From positions 1,984,001 to 2,048,000 of the forward strand of contig AP025582.1 of the NCBI GenBank assembly GCA_022846075.1: a stretch of 64,000 nucleotides of DNA, in the 5' to 3' direction. The notes below the pieces were generated by a model, which worked only from the letters and a program-made list of their open reading frames with translations, made no database searches and was not told the DNA's origin. Source of the stretch: Oscillospiraceae bacterium. GTDB lineage: Bacteria > Bacillota > Clostridia > Oscillospirales > Oscillospiraceae. How positions within the stretch are numbered: position 1 is the stretch's first letter; every line of letters starts with the position of its first letter. The position numbers and the translations under genes were made by a program. This document shows, one piece after another, positions 1-8,884 of the stretch.

Positions 1-1481
1 CGGGGCCGGGGGCCACCAACCTGACCACCGGCATCGCCACCGCCTACATGGACTCCTCCCCTGTGGTGTTCCTCACCTGCAACGTCAGCGAGAACCTCAT
101 CGGCAAGGACTCCTTCCAAGAGGTGGACATCACCGGCATCACCATGCCCATCACCAAGTGTAACTACCTGGTCCACAGCCCCGAGGAACTGGCCGACATC
201 ATCCGGGAGGCCTTCGCCATCGCCCGTTCCGGCCGGCCGGGCCCCGTGCTCATCGACATCCCCAAGAACATTACCGCCGCCTCGGCGGACTACGAGTACC
301 TCCCCGTGGAACAGCACGCCTCCCACGGCCGGCTGGCCGCCATGCTCCGCCGCTCCAGCCACGATCTCAAGACCCCGGAGCCCGACGCCGGGGATATCGA
401 CCACCTGCTGGACCTGATCGCCAAGGCCAAACGGCCCCTCATCCTGGTGGGCGGCGGCGTGATCCGCTCCAAGGGGGCGGTGCCCGAGTTCCGCAAGTTC
501 GTGGAAACCCTGAACGCCCCCGTGGCCTCCACCATCATGGGCGGCGGCGCCCTCCCCGGCAGCCATCCCCTCTTTACCGGGATGATCGGGATGCACGGCT
601 CCCACGCCTCCAATCTGGCCTCCGCCGAGTGCGACCTTCTCATCGCCATCGGCTGCCGGTTCTCCGACCGGGTGGCCACCGACACCGACGATTTCGCCAA
701 GCAGGCTCAAATCGTCCAAATCGACATTGACCGCTCCGAGATTGACAAGAACGTGAAGACCGACCACCACATCATCGGGGACGCCCGGCAGGTCTTACAT
801 ATGCTCAACGCCAAGCTCCCCGACCACGACTATCCCCAATGGAAGGAGTGGGTCTTCTCCCACCAGGAGGTGCCCCTCAAGAAGGACGACATCCTCCACC
901 CCCACGAGGTGCTGGAGACCATCCAGGCCGCCACCAACGGGGAGGCCATCATCGCCACCGACGTGGGCCAGCACCAGATGTGGTCGGCCCAGTATTACCA
1001 CTTCTCCCGCCCCGGCCAGTTCGTCACCTCCGGCGGCTTCGGCACCATGGGCTTCGGCATGGGGGCCGCCATGGGGGCCAAGCTGGGCAACCCCGACAAG
1101 CCGGTGGTGCTGTGTACCGGCGACGGCTCCTTCCGCATGAACTGCAACGAGCTGGCCACCCTGTCCCACTACCGCATCCCGGTCATCATCGCCCTCTTTG
1201 ATAACCACACTCTGGGCATGGTCCGCCAGTGGCAGAACCTCATTTACCAAAAGCGCTTCTCCCAGACCGATTTGGAGTACGCCCCCGACTTTGTGAAGCT
1301 GGCCCAGGCTTATGGCGTCCCCGGGGAGCGGGCGGCCGACCAGCCCCAGCTGGAGGCGGCCATGGAGCGGGCCCTGGCCTCGGGCGGGCCCTACTTCATC
1401 CAATGCGACATCGACAAGGACGCCATGGTCCACCCCATGGTCTCCGCGGGCACCCCCGTCACCGACTTTTTGCTGGATTGA
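1..1481 (+). CDS. ilvB: Acetolactate synthase large subunit, 5'-truncated
   Basis: ThDP-dependent enzyme that condenses two pyruvates (or pyruvate plus 2-oxobutyrate), the first common step of valine, leucine and isoleucine synthesis. The reading frame is open from base 3 and begins inside the family motif GPGATNLTTGIATAY, so roughly the first 70-80 residues lie before the window. The central FAD/transhydrogenase-like domain is present, as is the C-terminal ThDP domain with GDGSFRMNCNEL followed by FDNHTLGMVRQWQ. Stop at 1479-1481; the small subunit starts 13 bases later behind an AGGAGGGG site, so the two are co-transcribed. Confidence 0.96.
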   Translation, partial: GPGATNLTTGIATAYMDSSPVVFLTCNVSENLIGKDSFQEVDITGITMPITKCNYLVHSPEELADIIREAFAIARSGRPGPVLIDIPKNITAASADYEYLPVEQHASHGRLAAMLRRSSHDLKTPEPDAGDIDHLLDLIAKAKRPLILVGGGVIRSKGAVPEFRKFVETLNAPVASTIMGGGALPGSHPLFTGMIGMHGSHASNLASAECDLLIAIGCRFSDRVATDTDDFAKQAQIVQIDIDRSEIDKNVKTDHHIIGDARQVLHMLNAKLPDHDYPQWKEWVFSHQEVPLKKDDILHPHEVLETIQAATNGEAIIATDVGQHQMWSAQYYHFSRPGQFVTSGGFGTMGFGMGAAMGAKLGNPDKPVVLCTGDGSFRMNCNELATLSHYRIPVIIALFDNHTLGMVRQWQNLIYQKRFSQTDLEYAPDFVKLAQAYGVPGERAADQPQLEAAMERALASGGPYFIQCDIDKDAMVHPMVSAGTPVTDFLLD

Positions 1482-1494
1482 GGAGGGGAAGGAA

Positions 1495-2049
1495 ATGAAA
1501 AACGAACATACCCGCCACACCCTGTCCGTGCTGGTGGAGAACGCCCCCGGCGTTCTCTCCCAGGTCTCCCGCCTCTTCTCCCGGAAGGGCTACAACATTG
1601 AGTCCCTGGCCGTGGGCACCACCGATGACCCCAAGATCTCCCGCATTACCATCGAGGTCATCAGCGACGAGGCCATGACGGAGCAGATCATGAACCAGCT
1701 GCGCAAGCAGTTCCCCGTCTACTCGGTCCAGGAATTACTGCCCGAGCGGTCCATCCGTCGGGAGCTGGTGATGTTTAAGGTGAAAGCCGAGACCGCCGAC
1801 ACCCGCAACGAGGTCATCCAGATCGCCAACATCTTCCGGGCCTCCATCATCGACGTCTCCATCAAGTCCCTCACCCTGGCCCTCATCGGCGACGAGACCA
1901 AGGCCGAGGCCATGCAGAAGCTGCTGGAGACCTTCGGCATCCTGGAGCTGGTGCGCACCGGCATGGTGGCCCTGGAGCGGGGCGCCTACACCATCAGCGA
2001 CGAGAATAAGGAGAAGGCGGAGTTCAGCCTGGGCAAAAACCTGCTGTGA
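1495..2049 (+). CDS. ilvN: Acetolactate synthase small (regulatory) subunit
   Basis: A 184-residue regulatory subunit that binds the IlvB catalytic subunit and normally confers valine feedback inhibition. The N-terminal ACT domain is clear (HTLSVLVENAPGVLSQVSRLF, then NIESLAVGTT), and a second ACT-like half follows (RRELVMFKVKAE onward). The ATG at 1495 was chosen because AGGAGGGG lies 7-8 bases upstream and the ACT domain starts right after it. Length fits the IlvH/IlvN family (about 160-185). It could equally be named ilvH. Confidence 0.95.
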   Translation: MKNEHTRHTLSVLVENAPGVLSQVSRLFSRKGYNIESLAVGTTDDPKISRITIEVISDEAMTEQIMNQLRKQFPVYSVQELLPERSIRRELVMFKVKAETADTRNEVIQIANIFRASIIDVSIKSLTLALIGDETKAEAMQKLLETFGILELVRTGMVALERGAYTISDENKEKAEFSLGKNLL

Positions 2050-2144
2050 CCCCGCCCCCCCTATTTGTATCACATGTTACATTCTTTTCCCACCACCTGT
2101 GCGATACTGGAAGTAACCACCTATATTAAAAGGAGTGTTTTATC

Positions 2145-3164
2145 ATGGCAAAGATGTACTACGAGAAGGACTGCGACCTGAGCTACCTGAACGGCAAGAA
2201 AATCGCCATCATCGGCTACGGCTCCCAGGGCCACGCCCACGCCCTCAACCTGAAGGACTCCGGCTGCGACGTTTGCGTGGGTCTGCGCCAGGGCTCCAAA
2301 AACTGGGCCGAGGCTGAGAGCCACGGGCTCAAGGTCATGACCGTGGCCGACGCCGCCAAGTGGGGCGACATCGTGATGATGCTCATCAACGACGAGGTCC
2401 AGGCCGACGTCTACAAGAAGGACATCGCCCCCAATCTGGTGGAGGGCAACGCCCTGGCCTTTGCCCATGGTTTCAACATCCGCTACCAGCAGATCGTCCC
2501 TCCCGCGGGCGTGGACGTCTTCATGGCCGCCCCCAAGGGCCCCGGCCACACCGTCCGCTCCACTTACGTCGCCGGCAAGGGCGTGCCCTGCCTGGTGGCC
2601 GTGGAGCAGAACGCCACCGGCAACGCCTACAAGATCGCCCTGGCCTACATCGCCGGCATCGGCGGCGCCCGGGCCGGCGTGATGGAGACCACCTTCCACG
2701 ATGAGACCGAGACCGACCTCTTCGGCGAGCAGACCGTCCTGTGCGGCGGCGTGGTGGATCTGATGCAGTGCGGCTTCGAGACCCTGGTGGAGGCCGGTTA
2801 TGAGCCTGAGAACGCCTACTTCGAGTGCATCCACGAGATGAAGCTCATCATTGACCTCATCAACAAGGGCGGCGTGGGCATGATGAACTTCTCCATCTCC
2901 GACACCGCTGAGTACGGCGAGTATGTCTCCGGCCCCCGGGTCCTCCCCCACGAGGAGATCAAGAAGAACATGCGGGCCGTCCTCTCCGACATCCAGGACG
3001 GCACCTTTGCCGGCAAGTGGATCGCCGAGAACAAGAACGGCCGCACCTTCTTCAACTCCATGCGGGCCAATCTGGCCAAGCACCAGATGGAGGTCGTGGG
3101 CGGCGAGCTGCGGAAGAACATGATCTGGGGCGACGATCAGGATATGGACACCGCCTCCAAATAA
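2145..3164 (+). CDS. ilvC: Ketol-acid reductoisomerase (class I)
   Basis: NADP(H)-dependent isomeroreductase that converts acetolactate or acetohydroxybutyrate to dihydroxy acids, the second BCAA step. At 339 residues it is the short class I form. The Rossmann dinucleotide motif GYGSQGHA is at residues 24-31, and the knotted C-terminal domain carries [14 protein letters not shown] and [13 protein letters not shown] with the Mg-binding acidic residues. An AAAGGAG site precedes the ATG. It lies 95 bases after ilvN in the same direction, so it may be in the operon or have its own promoter; I see no convincing one. Confidence 0.97.
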   Translation: MAKMYYEKDCDLSYLNGKKIAIIGYGSQGHAHALNLKDSGCDVCVGLRQGSKNWAEAESHGLKVMTVADAAKWGDIVMMLINDEVQADVYKKDIAPNLVEGNALAFAHGFNIRYQQIVPPAGVDVFMAAPKGPGHTVRSTYVAGKGVPCLVAVEQNATGNAYKIALAYIAGIGGARAGVMETTFHDETETDLFGEQTVLCGGVVDLMQCGFETLVEAGYEPENAYFECIHEMKLIIDLINKGGVGMMNFSISDTAEYGEYVSGPRVLPHEEIKKNMRAVLSDIQDGTFAGKWIAENKNGRTFFNSMRANLAKHQMEVVGGELRKNMIWGDDQDMDTASK

Positions 3165-3182
3165 GGCTGTTTTCCTTGACAG

Positions 3183-3231
3183 AAAAAGGTGCGAACGGTA
3201 CAATCAGGGTACCTTTCGCGCCTTTTTATTT
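3183..3231 (+). terminator. Rho-independent terminator after ilvC
   Basis: A 13-base arm AAAAAGGTGCGAA pairs with TTCGCGCCTTTTT (one G-U pair), with an inner GGTAC/GTACC helix, ending in a T-run. It closes the ilvB-N-C transcript. Confidence 0.85.
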
Positions 3232-3253
3232 TCTGTGTTCAGGAGGAATTCTC

Positions 3254-4942
3254 ATGAAAAAGCGTATCCTGCCGGCGCTGCTGGCCCTCATCCTGGCGCT
3301 GGGGGCGTTGTCCCCGGCCCTCGCCAAGGGAATGGTTCCGGACGGAGCCTATTGGAAGGAGCTGACCTGGGACGAGGGGGCCGCGCTCGTGGAGCAGCTG
3401 AAAACCGACTCGAACGCGTCGGCCATCCTTTTTCTCTACTCCCACAACTGCACATACTCCCAGACCTGGATCCCCCAGTTCAGGGAATACGCCGAAGCCC
3501 ACCAGATTCCCCTGTTCGGCCTGGACGACACCCTGTACTCCGGGGAGACTTCCGAACACAACAGCATTGAATTCGGGACCACCATCTCCGGGGGATACCC
3601 CGTCGCCCTGCTCTATCACGGCGACGGCCGGGAGGCCGTCAGCAGCGTCCGCTCCATGGAGGCCTTCGAGGCGGTCCTCAACAGGACGGCTCAAACCAGC
3701 GGGGACTTTGTGCTCAACCAGGAAAACCGGCTGCTGCGGTATCTGGGGGTTGGGGGCGACGTGGTGATCCCCGACGGGGTCCTTTCCATCGATCCCTCCG
3801 CCTTTGAGGGCTGCGATACCGTGCGCAGCCTGGTGGTGCCCGAGGGCGTGACCGAGCTGGAGGACCGGGTGTTTCGAGGCTGCGGCAATCTGGAGGAGAT
3901 CACCCTGCCCAGCACCGTCACCAAACTGGGGGCCGGCGTCTTCTCCGCCAACCAAACCCTGCGGCGGGTGAACATGGGCGCCTCCGGGATCACGGAACTG
4001 CCGCCCCGATGCCTGAGCAACAACTACGCTCTGAAGGAGCTGATCCTCCCCCACGGCCTGGTGAGCATCGGAGACTGGGCCATCAACAATACGGCCCTGC
4101 CCGAGCTGGTCATCCCGGCCAGCGTCACCACGCTGGGCAAGAACGCGCTGGGTCAGAATTTCAAGCTTCAAACCCTGCGTTTTCTCGGCCACAAGCCCCA
4201 AATGGCCACGGGAGAGGACGACAGCCTCGCCCGCTCCAGGGGCGCGGCCATCTATCCGGCGGACGACCCCACCTGGGGGAGCGTGGAGACCCTGCTGGCG
4301 GAGCATCCCTCTCTGAACTGGGGCGGGCTGCCGGGGCAGATCACCCCCCTCCCTGCCCGGAGCGAGCTTGACGACGGCACCCTGGCCGATTGGGCGGCGG
4401 ACGAGGTGGCCCTGGCCGCCTCCTACGAGCTGACCGCGCCGGCCGACCGGCAGAGCTACAGCCAGCCCATCACCAGAGTGAACTTCTCCCAGCTGATGAT
4501 GCGGGTGGTGGAAAAGGTCACCATGCAGACCGTCCGGGAGATCTGGAACAGCGACAAGGGGGACGTGCCCCCCTTCTCCGACGTCAGCAACATCTACACC
4601 TTCGCCGCCGCGAAGCTGGGCCTGGTGAGCGGCCGGGGCGACGGATGCTTCGACCCGGAGGGGGCCATCACCCGCCAGGAGGCGGCGGTGATGCTGGCCC
4701 GGACGGCCCAATACCTGGGTGCGGCCGGCGCAGGCGCCCAACAAGACTTTGCCGACCGCGGGGACGTTGCCTCCTGGGCGCTGGAGAGCGTCGATCTGGT
4801 CTCCGGACTTACCACCCCGGAGGGGCGGGCGGTCATGGGAAGCACCGGCTCCGGCTTCTCCCCCTTGGCCACATACAGCAATCAGGAGGCCCAGTGCTCG
4901 TTTCTGCGCCTCTATCAGGCGGTCACCGTCCTCGACTCCTAA
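3254..4942 (+). CDS. Secreted thioredoxin-like / BspA leucine-rich repeat / SLH-like protein
   Basis: A 562-residue exported protein. The ATG at 3254 follows AGGAGG by 7 bases and opens a signal peptide (MKKR, hydrophobic stretch, cleavage near ALA-KG at residue 24). Residues about 30-145 look thioredoxin-like (LFLYSHNCTYSQTW), but the active site is C66-T-Y-S69, lacking the second cysteine. Residues about 168-315 contain BspA-type leucine-rich repeats (VVIPDGVLSIDPSAFEGC, then repeated IPxSVTxLGxxAF-like units). Residues about 436-558 contain two S-layer-homology-like segments (PFSDVSNIYTFAAAKLGLVSG; ITRQEAAVMLAR). This suggests a cell-wall-anchored surface protein; its substrate is unknown. 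Confidence 0.8.
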   Translation: MKKRILPALLALILALGALSPALAKGMVPDGAYWKELTWDEGAALVEQLKTDSNASAILFLYSHNCTYSQTWIPQFREYAEAHQIPLFGLDDTLYSGETSEHNSIEFGTTISGGYPVALLYHGDGREAVSSVRSMEAFEAVLNRTAQTSGDFVLNQENRLLRYLGVGGDVVIPDGVLSIDPSAFEGCDTVRSLVVPEGVTELEDRVFRGCGNLEEITLPSTVTKLGAGVFSANQTLRRVNMGASGITELPPRCLSNNYALKELILPHGLVSIGDWAINNTALPELVIPASVTTLGKNALGQNFKLQTLRFLGHKPQMATGEDDSLARSRGAAIYPADDPTWGSVETLLAEHPSLNWGGLPGQITPLPARSELDDGTLADWAADEVALAASYELTAPADRQSYSQPITRVNFSQLMMRVVEKVTMQTVREIWNSDKGDVPPFSDVSNIYTFAAAKLGLVSGRGDGCFDPEGAITRQEAAVMLARTAQYLGAAGAGAQQDFADRGDVASWALESVDLVSGLTTPEGRAVMGSTGSGFSPLATYSNQEAQCSFLRLYQAVTVLDS

Positions 4943-4950
4943 GCCGTAAT

Positions 4951-4986
4951 AAAAGTGCCTGTCCCGGACGGGACAGGCACTTTTTT
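4951..4986. terminator. Bidirectional intrinsic terminator
   Basis: Arms AAAAGTGCCTGTCCCG and GGGACAGGCACTTTT flank a 3-base loop, with T-runs on both strands. It separates the convergent LRR protein gene and the VOC-family gene. Confidence 0.9.
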
Positions 4987-4993
4987 CGTCTAT

Positions 4994-5368
4994 TCAGCAG
5001 GCGAAGAGGCACCAGCGCACGCCGAAGCGGTCGGTGAGGTCCGCCATCAGGGGGCTGTAATCACAGGGCCCCAGCGGAAAGTGGACCTGGGCCCCCTCTT
5101 TCAGCCCATCGTAGATCTTCCGCACCAAGGCCTCGTCCTTTTCCTCAAAGTGGAGGCAGAACTGCATCACGCTCCCCGTCTCGGCTGCCTTCTCCGGCAA
5201 CGCCTCGGACACCGCCAGGATTTGGCCGTAGACGTCCAGCTCGGAGTGGTAGTATGTCCCGTCAGAATTGAGATAGCTGTCCAGCAGCGGGGCGTCAAAA
5301 ACCTTCTGGTAGAAGGGAACGGCCCCGTTGCTCCCCCGCACATAGACCTGGAACATGGATCGCTTCAT
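4994..5368 (-). CDS. VOC-family (glyoxalase/PhnB-like) protein
   Basis: A 124-residue protein of the vicinal-oxygen-chelate fold, PhnB/3-demethylubiquinone-methyltransferase-like group: FQVYVRGSNGAVPFYQKVFDA near the N-terminus and DLTDRFGVRWCLF at the end. The start MKRSMFQVY at 5368 is preferred over an upstream in-frame ATG because AAGGGAG lies 9 bases before it. Enzymatic function cannot be assigned; many members of this group bind small hydrophobic ligands or antibiotics. It is a single gene between two minus-strand units. Confidence 0.85.
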   Translation of the reverse strand: MKRSMFQVYVRGSNGAVPFYQKVFDAPLLDSYLNSDGTYYHSELDVYGQILAVSEALPEKAAETGSVMQFCLHFEEKDEALVRKIYDGLKEGAQVHFPLGPCDYSPLMADLTDRFGVRWCLFAC

Positions 5369-5447
5369 GAAAAACATCTCCCTTTTCGATTTTCCCCATG
5401 TTACCATCCATTCTTCCCGCGGGATTGTAAAAACCGGACCTTTCGCC

Positions 5448-6137
5448 TCAGCGCGTGGAGGGCTCCTCCAGCCCCATCACGTCCATGGCGTGGTGCATGT
5501 GGATGGCCATAGCGTGTTCCGCGCCGCTCTCGTCCCGCTTTTGAAAAAAGTCCATCAGCAGGGCATGGTCCCGGCTGGTGTCCTCCGCCAGCTCCTGGGC
5601 GTGGCCGCCGGAGACGATGGCGGCGGTCACCGCCTCGCCGATGATGGGCATAAGCCGGGCCATAAACTCATTGTGGGCGGCCCGGACAATGGCGGCGTGG
5701 AAATCCCGGTCGGCCTGGGTGCGGTCCCGGCCGGAGCGGATGCACCGCTCCACCTCCCCGCCCCTAGCCAGGATCTCCTCCATTTCCCCCTCCGTGGCCC
5801 GGCGGCAGGCCAGGCGGGCCACCTGGGGCTCAAAGAGGAGGCGCAGCTCAAACAGGTCCTTGAGCTGGGCCCGCCCCCGGTCCAGGGCGGCGAAGCCGAA
5901 ATCGTCCAACTCCCCCGCCCCCTCGGCCACGAAGGTCCCCTTCCCCCGGCGGACCTCCAGCACCCCCTGGGCCGCCAGGGTGCGGATGGCCTCCCGCAGA
6001 GTGGCCCGGCTCACTCCCAGCTCGGCGGACAGCTCCACCTCTCCGGGCAGCTTCTCCCCCGGCGCCAGCCGCTTCTCCACCGCCACCATAGCGTAGAGCC
6101 GCTCCGCCGTCTGCTGGGACAGATTCTTTTTCTCCAT
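5448..6137 (-). CDS. GntR-family (FadR/FCD subfamily) transcriptional regulator
   Basis: A 229-residue repressor-type regulator. A winged HTH occupies about residues 10-75 (LPGEVELSAELGVSRATLREAIRTLAAQGVLEVRRGKGTFV), and an all-helical FCD ligand domain follows with metal-site type residues (DRDFHAAIVRAAHN, and a late His-rich segment). The start MEKKNLSQQ at 6137 has a GAGGTGG site 7 bases upstream; an ATG at 6197 is in frame but lies inside the operator. It is divergent from ilvD across about 100 bases containing two TNGTNNNACNA sites, so it probably controls ilvD and perhaps itself. The effector is unknown. Confidence 0.92.
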   Translation of the reverse strand: MEKKNLSQQTAERLYAMVAVEKRLAPGEKLPGEVELSAELGVSRATLREAIRTLAAQGVLEVRRGKGTFVAEGAGELDDFGFAALDRGRAQLKDLFELRLLFEPQVARLACRRATEGEMEEILARGGEVERCIRSGRDRTQADRDFHAAIVRAAHNEFMARLMPIIGEAVTAAIVSGGHAQELAEDTSRDHALLMDFFQKRDESGAEHAMAIHMHHAMDVMGLEEPSTR

Positions 6138-6156
6138 CTCCGCCACCTCGTTTTCC

Positions 6157-6185
6157 TTGACATCCTTTTCCCTATCATATAATAT
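6157..6185 (+). promoter_or_regulatory. ilvD promoter
   Basis: TTGACA at 6157-6162, and TAATAT at 6180-6185 with 17-base spacing (an alternative TATAAT at 6178 gives 15). The predicted start is just before or within the GntR operators. Confidence 0.7.
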
Positions 6186-6186
6186 A

Positions 6187-6216
6187 TTGTCATACAACGC
6201 AAGAGTAGTCAGACAA
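6187..6216. promoter_or_regulatory. Two FadR-type GntR operators
   Basis: TTGTCATACAA at 6187-6197 and TAGTCAGACAA at 6206-6216 both fit TNGTNNNACNA, the palindrome known for FadR-subfamily GntR proteins. Their centres are 19 bases apart. They lie immediately downstream of the ilvD -10 element and upstream of the regulator gene, as expected for a repressor site. Confidence 0.72.
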
Positions 6217-6241
6217 CTTTTTACATAAGGAGGAACCTCCC

Positions 6242-7903
6242 ATGCGCAGTGACAACGTGACCAAAGGCGCCGAGCGCGCCCCCAACCGCTCCCTCTTCTA
6301 TGCCCTGGGCTATACCAAGGAGGAGCTGGAGCGCCCCCTCATCGGCGTGGTCTGCTCCCAGAACGAGATTGTCCCCGGTCACATGAACCTGGATAAGATC
6401 GCCGAGGCGGTGAAGGCCGGCATCCGTCTGGCGGGAGGCACCCCCATCGAGTTCCCCGCCATCGCCGTGTGCGACGGCATCGCCATGGGCCATGTAGGCA
6501 TGAAATACTCCCTGGTCTCCCGGGAGCTCATTGCCGACTCTACCGAGGCCATGGCCCTGGCCCACCAGTTCGACGGCCTCGTCATGATCCCCAACTGCGA
6601 CAAGAACGTCCCGGGCCTGCTGATGGCCGCCGCCCGGCTGAACATCCCCGCCATCTTCTGCTCCGGCGGGCCCATGCTGGCGGGCACCATGACCGACGGC
6701 CGCCGCACCTGCCTGTCCCACATGTTCGAGGCGGTAGGCGCCTACAAGGCGGGCAAGCTGGACGAGGCCGGGCTGGAGGAGTACGAGAACAACGCCTGTC
6801 CCTCCTGCGGCTCCTGCTCGGGCATGTACACCGCCAACTCCATGAACTGCCTCACCGAGGGCATCGGCATGGCTCTGCGGGGCAACGGCACCATCCCCGC
6901 CGTCCTCTCCGCCCGGCTGCGGCTGGCCAAGCACACCGGCATGCAGATCATGGAGCTGGTCAAGAAGGACATCCGCCCCCGGGATATCATGACCGAGGCC
7001 GCCTTCCACAACGCCGAAACCCTGGACATGGCCCTGGGCTGCTCCACCAACTCCATGCTCCACCTGCCCGCCATCGCCCACGAGTGCGGCATCGAGCTCT
7101 CCTTCGACTACGCCAACCAAATCTCCCAGCGCACCCCCAACCTCTGCCACCTGGCCCCCGCCGGGGATACCTACATTGAGGACCTGGACCGGGCCGGCGG
7201 CGTCTACGCCGTCATGAAGGAGCTCACCAAGAAAAACCTGCTGGACACCTCTGGGATGACCGTCACCGGCAAAACCGTGGCGGAAAACCTGGAGGGGGTG
7301 GAAAACCTGAACCCTGAGATCATCCGCCCCATCGACAACCCTTACTCCCCCTATGGCGGCATCGCCGTTTTAAAGGGCTCCCTGGCCCCCGATGGGTGTG
7401 TGGTGAAGCAGTCCGCCGTGGCTCCCGAGATGATGACCCATACCGGCCCCGCCCGGGTCTTTGACTCTGAGGAGGAGGCCATCGAGGCCATCTACGCCGG
7501 GAAGATCGTCTCCGGCGACGTGGTGGTCATCCGCTACGAGGGCCCCAAGGGAGGCCCCGGCATGCGGGAGATGCTCAACCCCACCTCCGCCATCGCGGGC
7601 ATGGGCCTGGACAAGGAGGTGGCCCTCATCACCGACGGACGCTTCTCCGGCGCCACCCGTGGGGCCTCCATCGGCCACGTCTCCCCCGAGGCGGCCCTGG
7701 GCGGGCCCATCGCCTTCGTGGAGGAGGGAGATATCATTTCCATCGACATCCTCAACCACTCCATCGAGCTGAAGGTGGACGAGGCTACCCTGGCCGCCCG
7801 GAAGGCCAAGTGGGTCTGCCCCACCCCCAAGATCACCACCGGCTACCTGGCCCGGTACGCCAAGCAGGTCACCTCCGCCGCCCGGGGGGCGGTGCTGGAA
7901 TAA
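6242..7903 (+). CDS. ilvD: Dihydroxy-acid dehydratase
   Basis: Fe-S lyase that dehydrates dihydroxy acids to 2-oxo acids in BCAA synthesis. It has 553 residues, normal for the family. Cluster-binding cysteines are seen in [10 protein letters not shown] and [19 protein letters not shown]-terminal signatures are [13 protein letters not shown] and [21 protein letters not shown] lies 8 bases before the ATG. It is separate from ilvBNC and probably controlled by the divergent GntR gene. Confidence 0.97.
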   Translation: MRSDNVTKGAERAPNRSLFYALGYTKEELERPLIGVVCSQNEIVPGHMNLDKIAEAVKAGIRLAGGTPIEFPAIAVCDGIAMGHVGMKYSLVSRELIADSTEAMALAHQFDGLVMIPNCDKNVPGLLMAAARLNIPAIFCSGGPMLAGTMTDGRRTCLSHMFEAVGAYKAGKLDEAGLEEYENNACPSCGSCSGMYTANSMNCLTEGIGMALRGNGTIPAVLSARLRLAKHTGMQIMELVKKDIRPRDIMTEAAFHNAETLDMALGCSTNSMLHLPAIAHECGIELSFDYANQISQRTPNLCHLAPAGDTYIEDLDRAGGVYAVMKELTKKNLLDTSGMTVTGKTVAENLEGVENLNPEIIRPIDNPYSPYGGIAVLKGSLAPDGCVVKQSAVAPEMMTHTGPARVFDSEEEAIEAIYAGKIVSGDVVVIRYEGPKGGPGMREMLNPTSAIAGMGLDKEVALITDGRFSGATRGASIGHVSPEAALGGPIAFVEEGDIISIDILNHSIELKVDEATLAARKAKWVCPTPKITTGYLARYAKQVTSAARGAVLE

Positions 7904-7907
7904 CAGG

Positions 7908-7945
7908 AAAAGCGGCTCCCTCCGTATGGAGGGAGCCGCTTTTTT
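7908..7945. terminator. Terminator after ilvD, bidirectional
   Basis: Arms AAAAGCGGCTCCCTCC and GGAGGGAGCCGCTTTTTT with a short loop. It also serves the convergent minus-strand gene, whose stop codon touches it. Confidence 0.9.
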
Positions 7946-8390
7946 ACTCTTCGGCCCAGAGGGGCGGAAAATCCGGCGTCCAATCGCCTGGATCGCTTTG
8001 GAGCTCCGGTACATTGGCCCGGCTGGCCCAATATTCCTGATACATCTGAGGAGACGAGGCCAAAATCAGCCAGTTCTCTGTATTTTCATCGGCCAGGGTG
8101 AACGCGAAATCCCTCATGTCACGGGAACAGAGAGTGACGGGGTCATACAGCGCCATGGTGGTCAGCCCGTTCCTCGTATACCCAAGGCCGCCCCTGCCCT
8201 CCACAGCCAAGCCGCCCACCATGTCCTCCCAGTTGGTCCACTCCACACACCCGATGGCAAACCGGCCCCAGTAGTCCCGTTTGCCGTTAAACACGTTCAA
8301 ATTCACCTCGCCCTGAAGCTCCACCGGGGTGTAGGCCACCAGCACCCCGCCTTGATAGACCCCGGCGGTGATAGTCTGGTCGTTTTTTTC
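7944..8390 (-). pseudogene. Displaced C-terminal part of frameshifted XRE regulator
   Basis: This frame continues the upstream XRE-type gene after a one-base shift at the A7 run (8383-8389 on the plus strand). It encodes about 145 residues, including TITAGVYQGGVLVAYTPVELQGE, WGRFAIGCVEWTNWEDMVGG and MYQEYWASRANVPELQ. It has no start codon or ribosome binding site of its own. One extra A in the run would join it to the HTH-TM part as a 271-residue membrane-anchored regulator. The domain is unrecognised; it may be an extracytoplasmic sensor. A sequencing or assembly error, a true inactivating deletion, or slippage on A7 are all possible. Confidence 0.6.
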
Positions 8391-8758
8391 GTCGTGGGCG
8401 GATTCAAATTCAGCCAAAAGGCGGCGATGACCAGTAAAAGAAGTAACGTGGGTACGCTCTCCTTGAGCAGCTTCCCGCGCTCCCGGCGGCGCTGCTGGCG
8501 GAAGGCCTCCATGGCCTCCTTCAGCGCCGCCTCCACGTCCCGCTCCTCCGTCCGCTCTCCCCGCAGCAGGTCCAGCACGTTCAGCTCCAGCGCGGCGGCC
8601 AGCCGCTCCAAGATGGACACGTCGGGAAAACCCGCGCCCCGCTCCCATTTGCTGACGGTGCGGTCGGAGACGTGGAGCCGCTCCGCCAGTTCCCGCTGGG
8701 TCAGACCCTTTTCCCGCCGGGCCGCCGCGATCAATTCTCCCGTCCGTTTCATATCCAT
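8303..8758 (-). CDS. XRE-family HTH protein with one TM segment (N-terminal part of frameshifted gene)
   Basis: The N-terminal XRE/Cro helix-turn-helix (ELIAAARREKGLTQRELAERL, DRTVSKWERGAGFPD) is followed by a charged linker and one transmembrane segment near residues 103-118 (VPTLLLLLVIAAFWLNL). As read, the frame ends at residue 151 with a low-complexity tail (TTKKTTRLSPPGS onward) that looks like out-of-frame translation. The natural protein most likely continues in the -1 frame after the A7 run. Start alternatives ATGGATATGAAACGG exist. It is monocistronic. Confidence 0.65.
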   Translation of the reverse strand: MDMKRTGELIAAARREKGLTQRELAERLHVSDRTVSKWERGAGFPDVSILERLAAALELNVLDLLRGERTEERDVEAALKEAMEAFRQQRRRERGKLLKESVPTLLLLLVIAAFWLNLNPPTTKKTTRLSPPGSIKAGCWWPTPRWSFRAR

Positions 8759-8842
8759 GGGCGCTCACCTCCCCGTTATTGTAACAGCCGTCCTCCTTCT
8801 TGGCAACAAACGCAGCGTGGAGCCGCCGATTTGCAAGGAAAA

Positions 8843-8875
8843 CGGGCGGCGGACCTTCCCGGTCCGCCGCCCGTT
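8843..8875. terminator. Hairpin terminator below secreted protein gene
   Basis: CGGGCGGCGGACC pairs with GGTCCGCCGCCCG around a 5-base loop, with a T5 on the plus strand and T4 on the minus strand. It lies 10 bases past the stop of the minus-strand gene. Confidence 0.8.
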
Positions 8876-8884
8876 TTTGAATGG

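Noticed and set aside
2121-3203. 360-codon minus-strand frame over ilvC
   Set aside because: Out-of-frame shadow with repetitive His/Gly/Val/Leu content, no ribosome binding site, and complete overlap with a certain ilvC gene.
3018-3253. Longer N-terminus of the LRR protein starting in ilvC
   Set aside because: The frame is open, but a terminator, a ribosome binding site and a signal peptide all point to ATG 3254.
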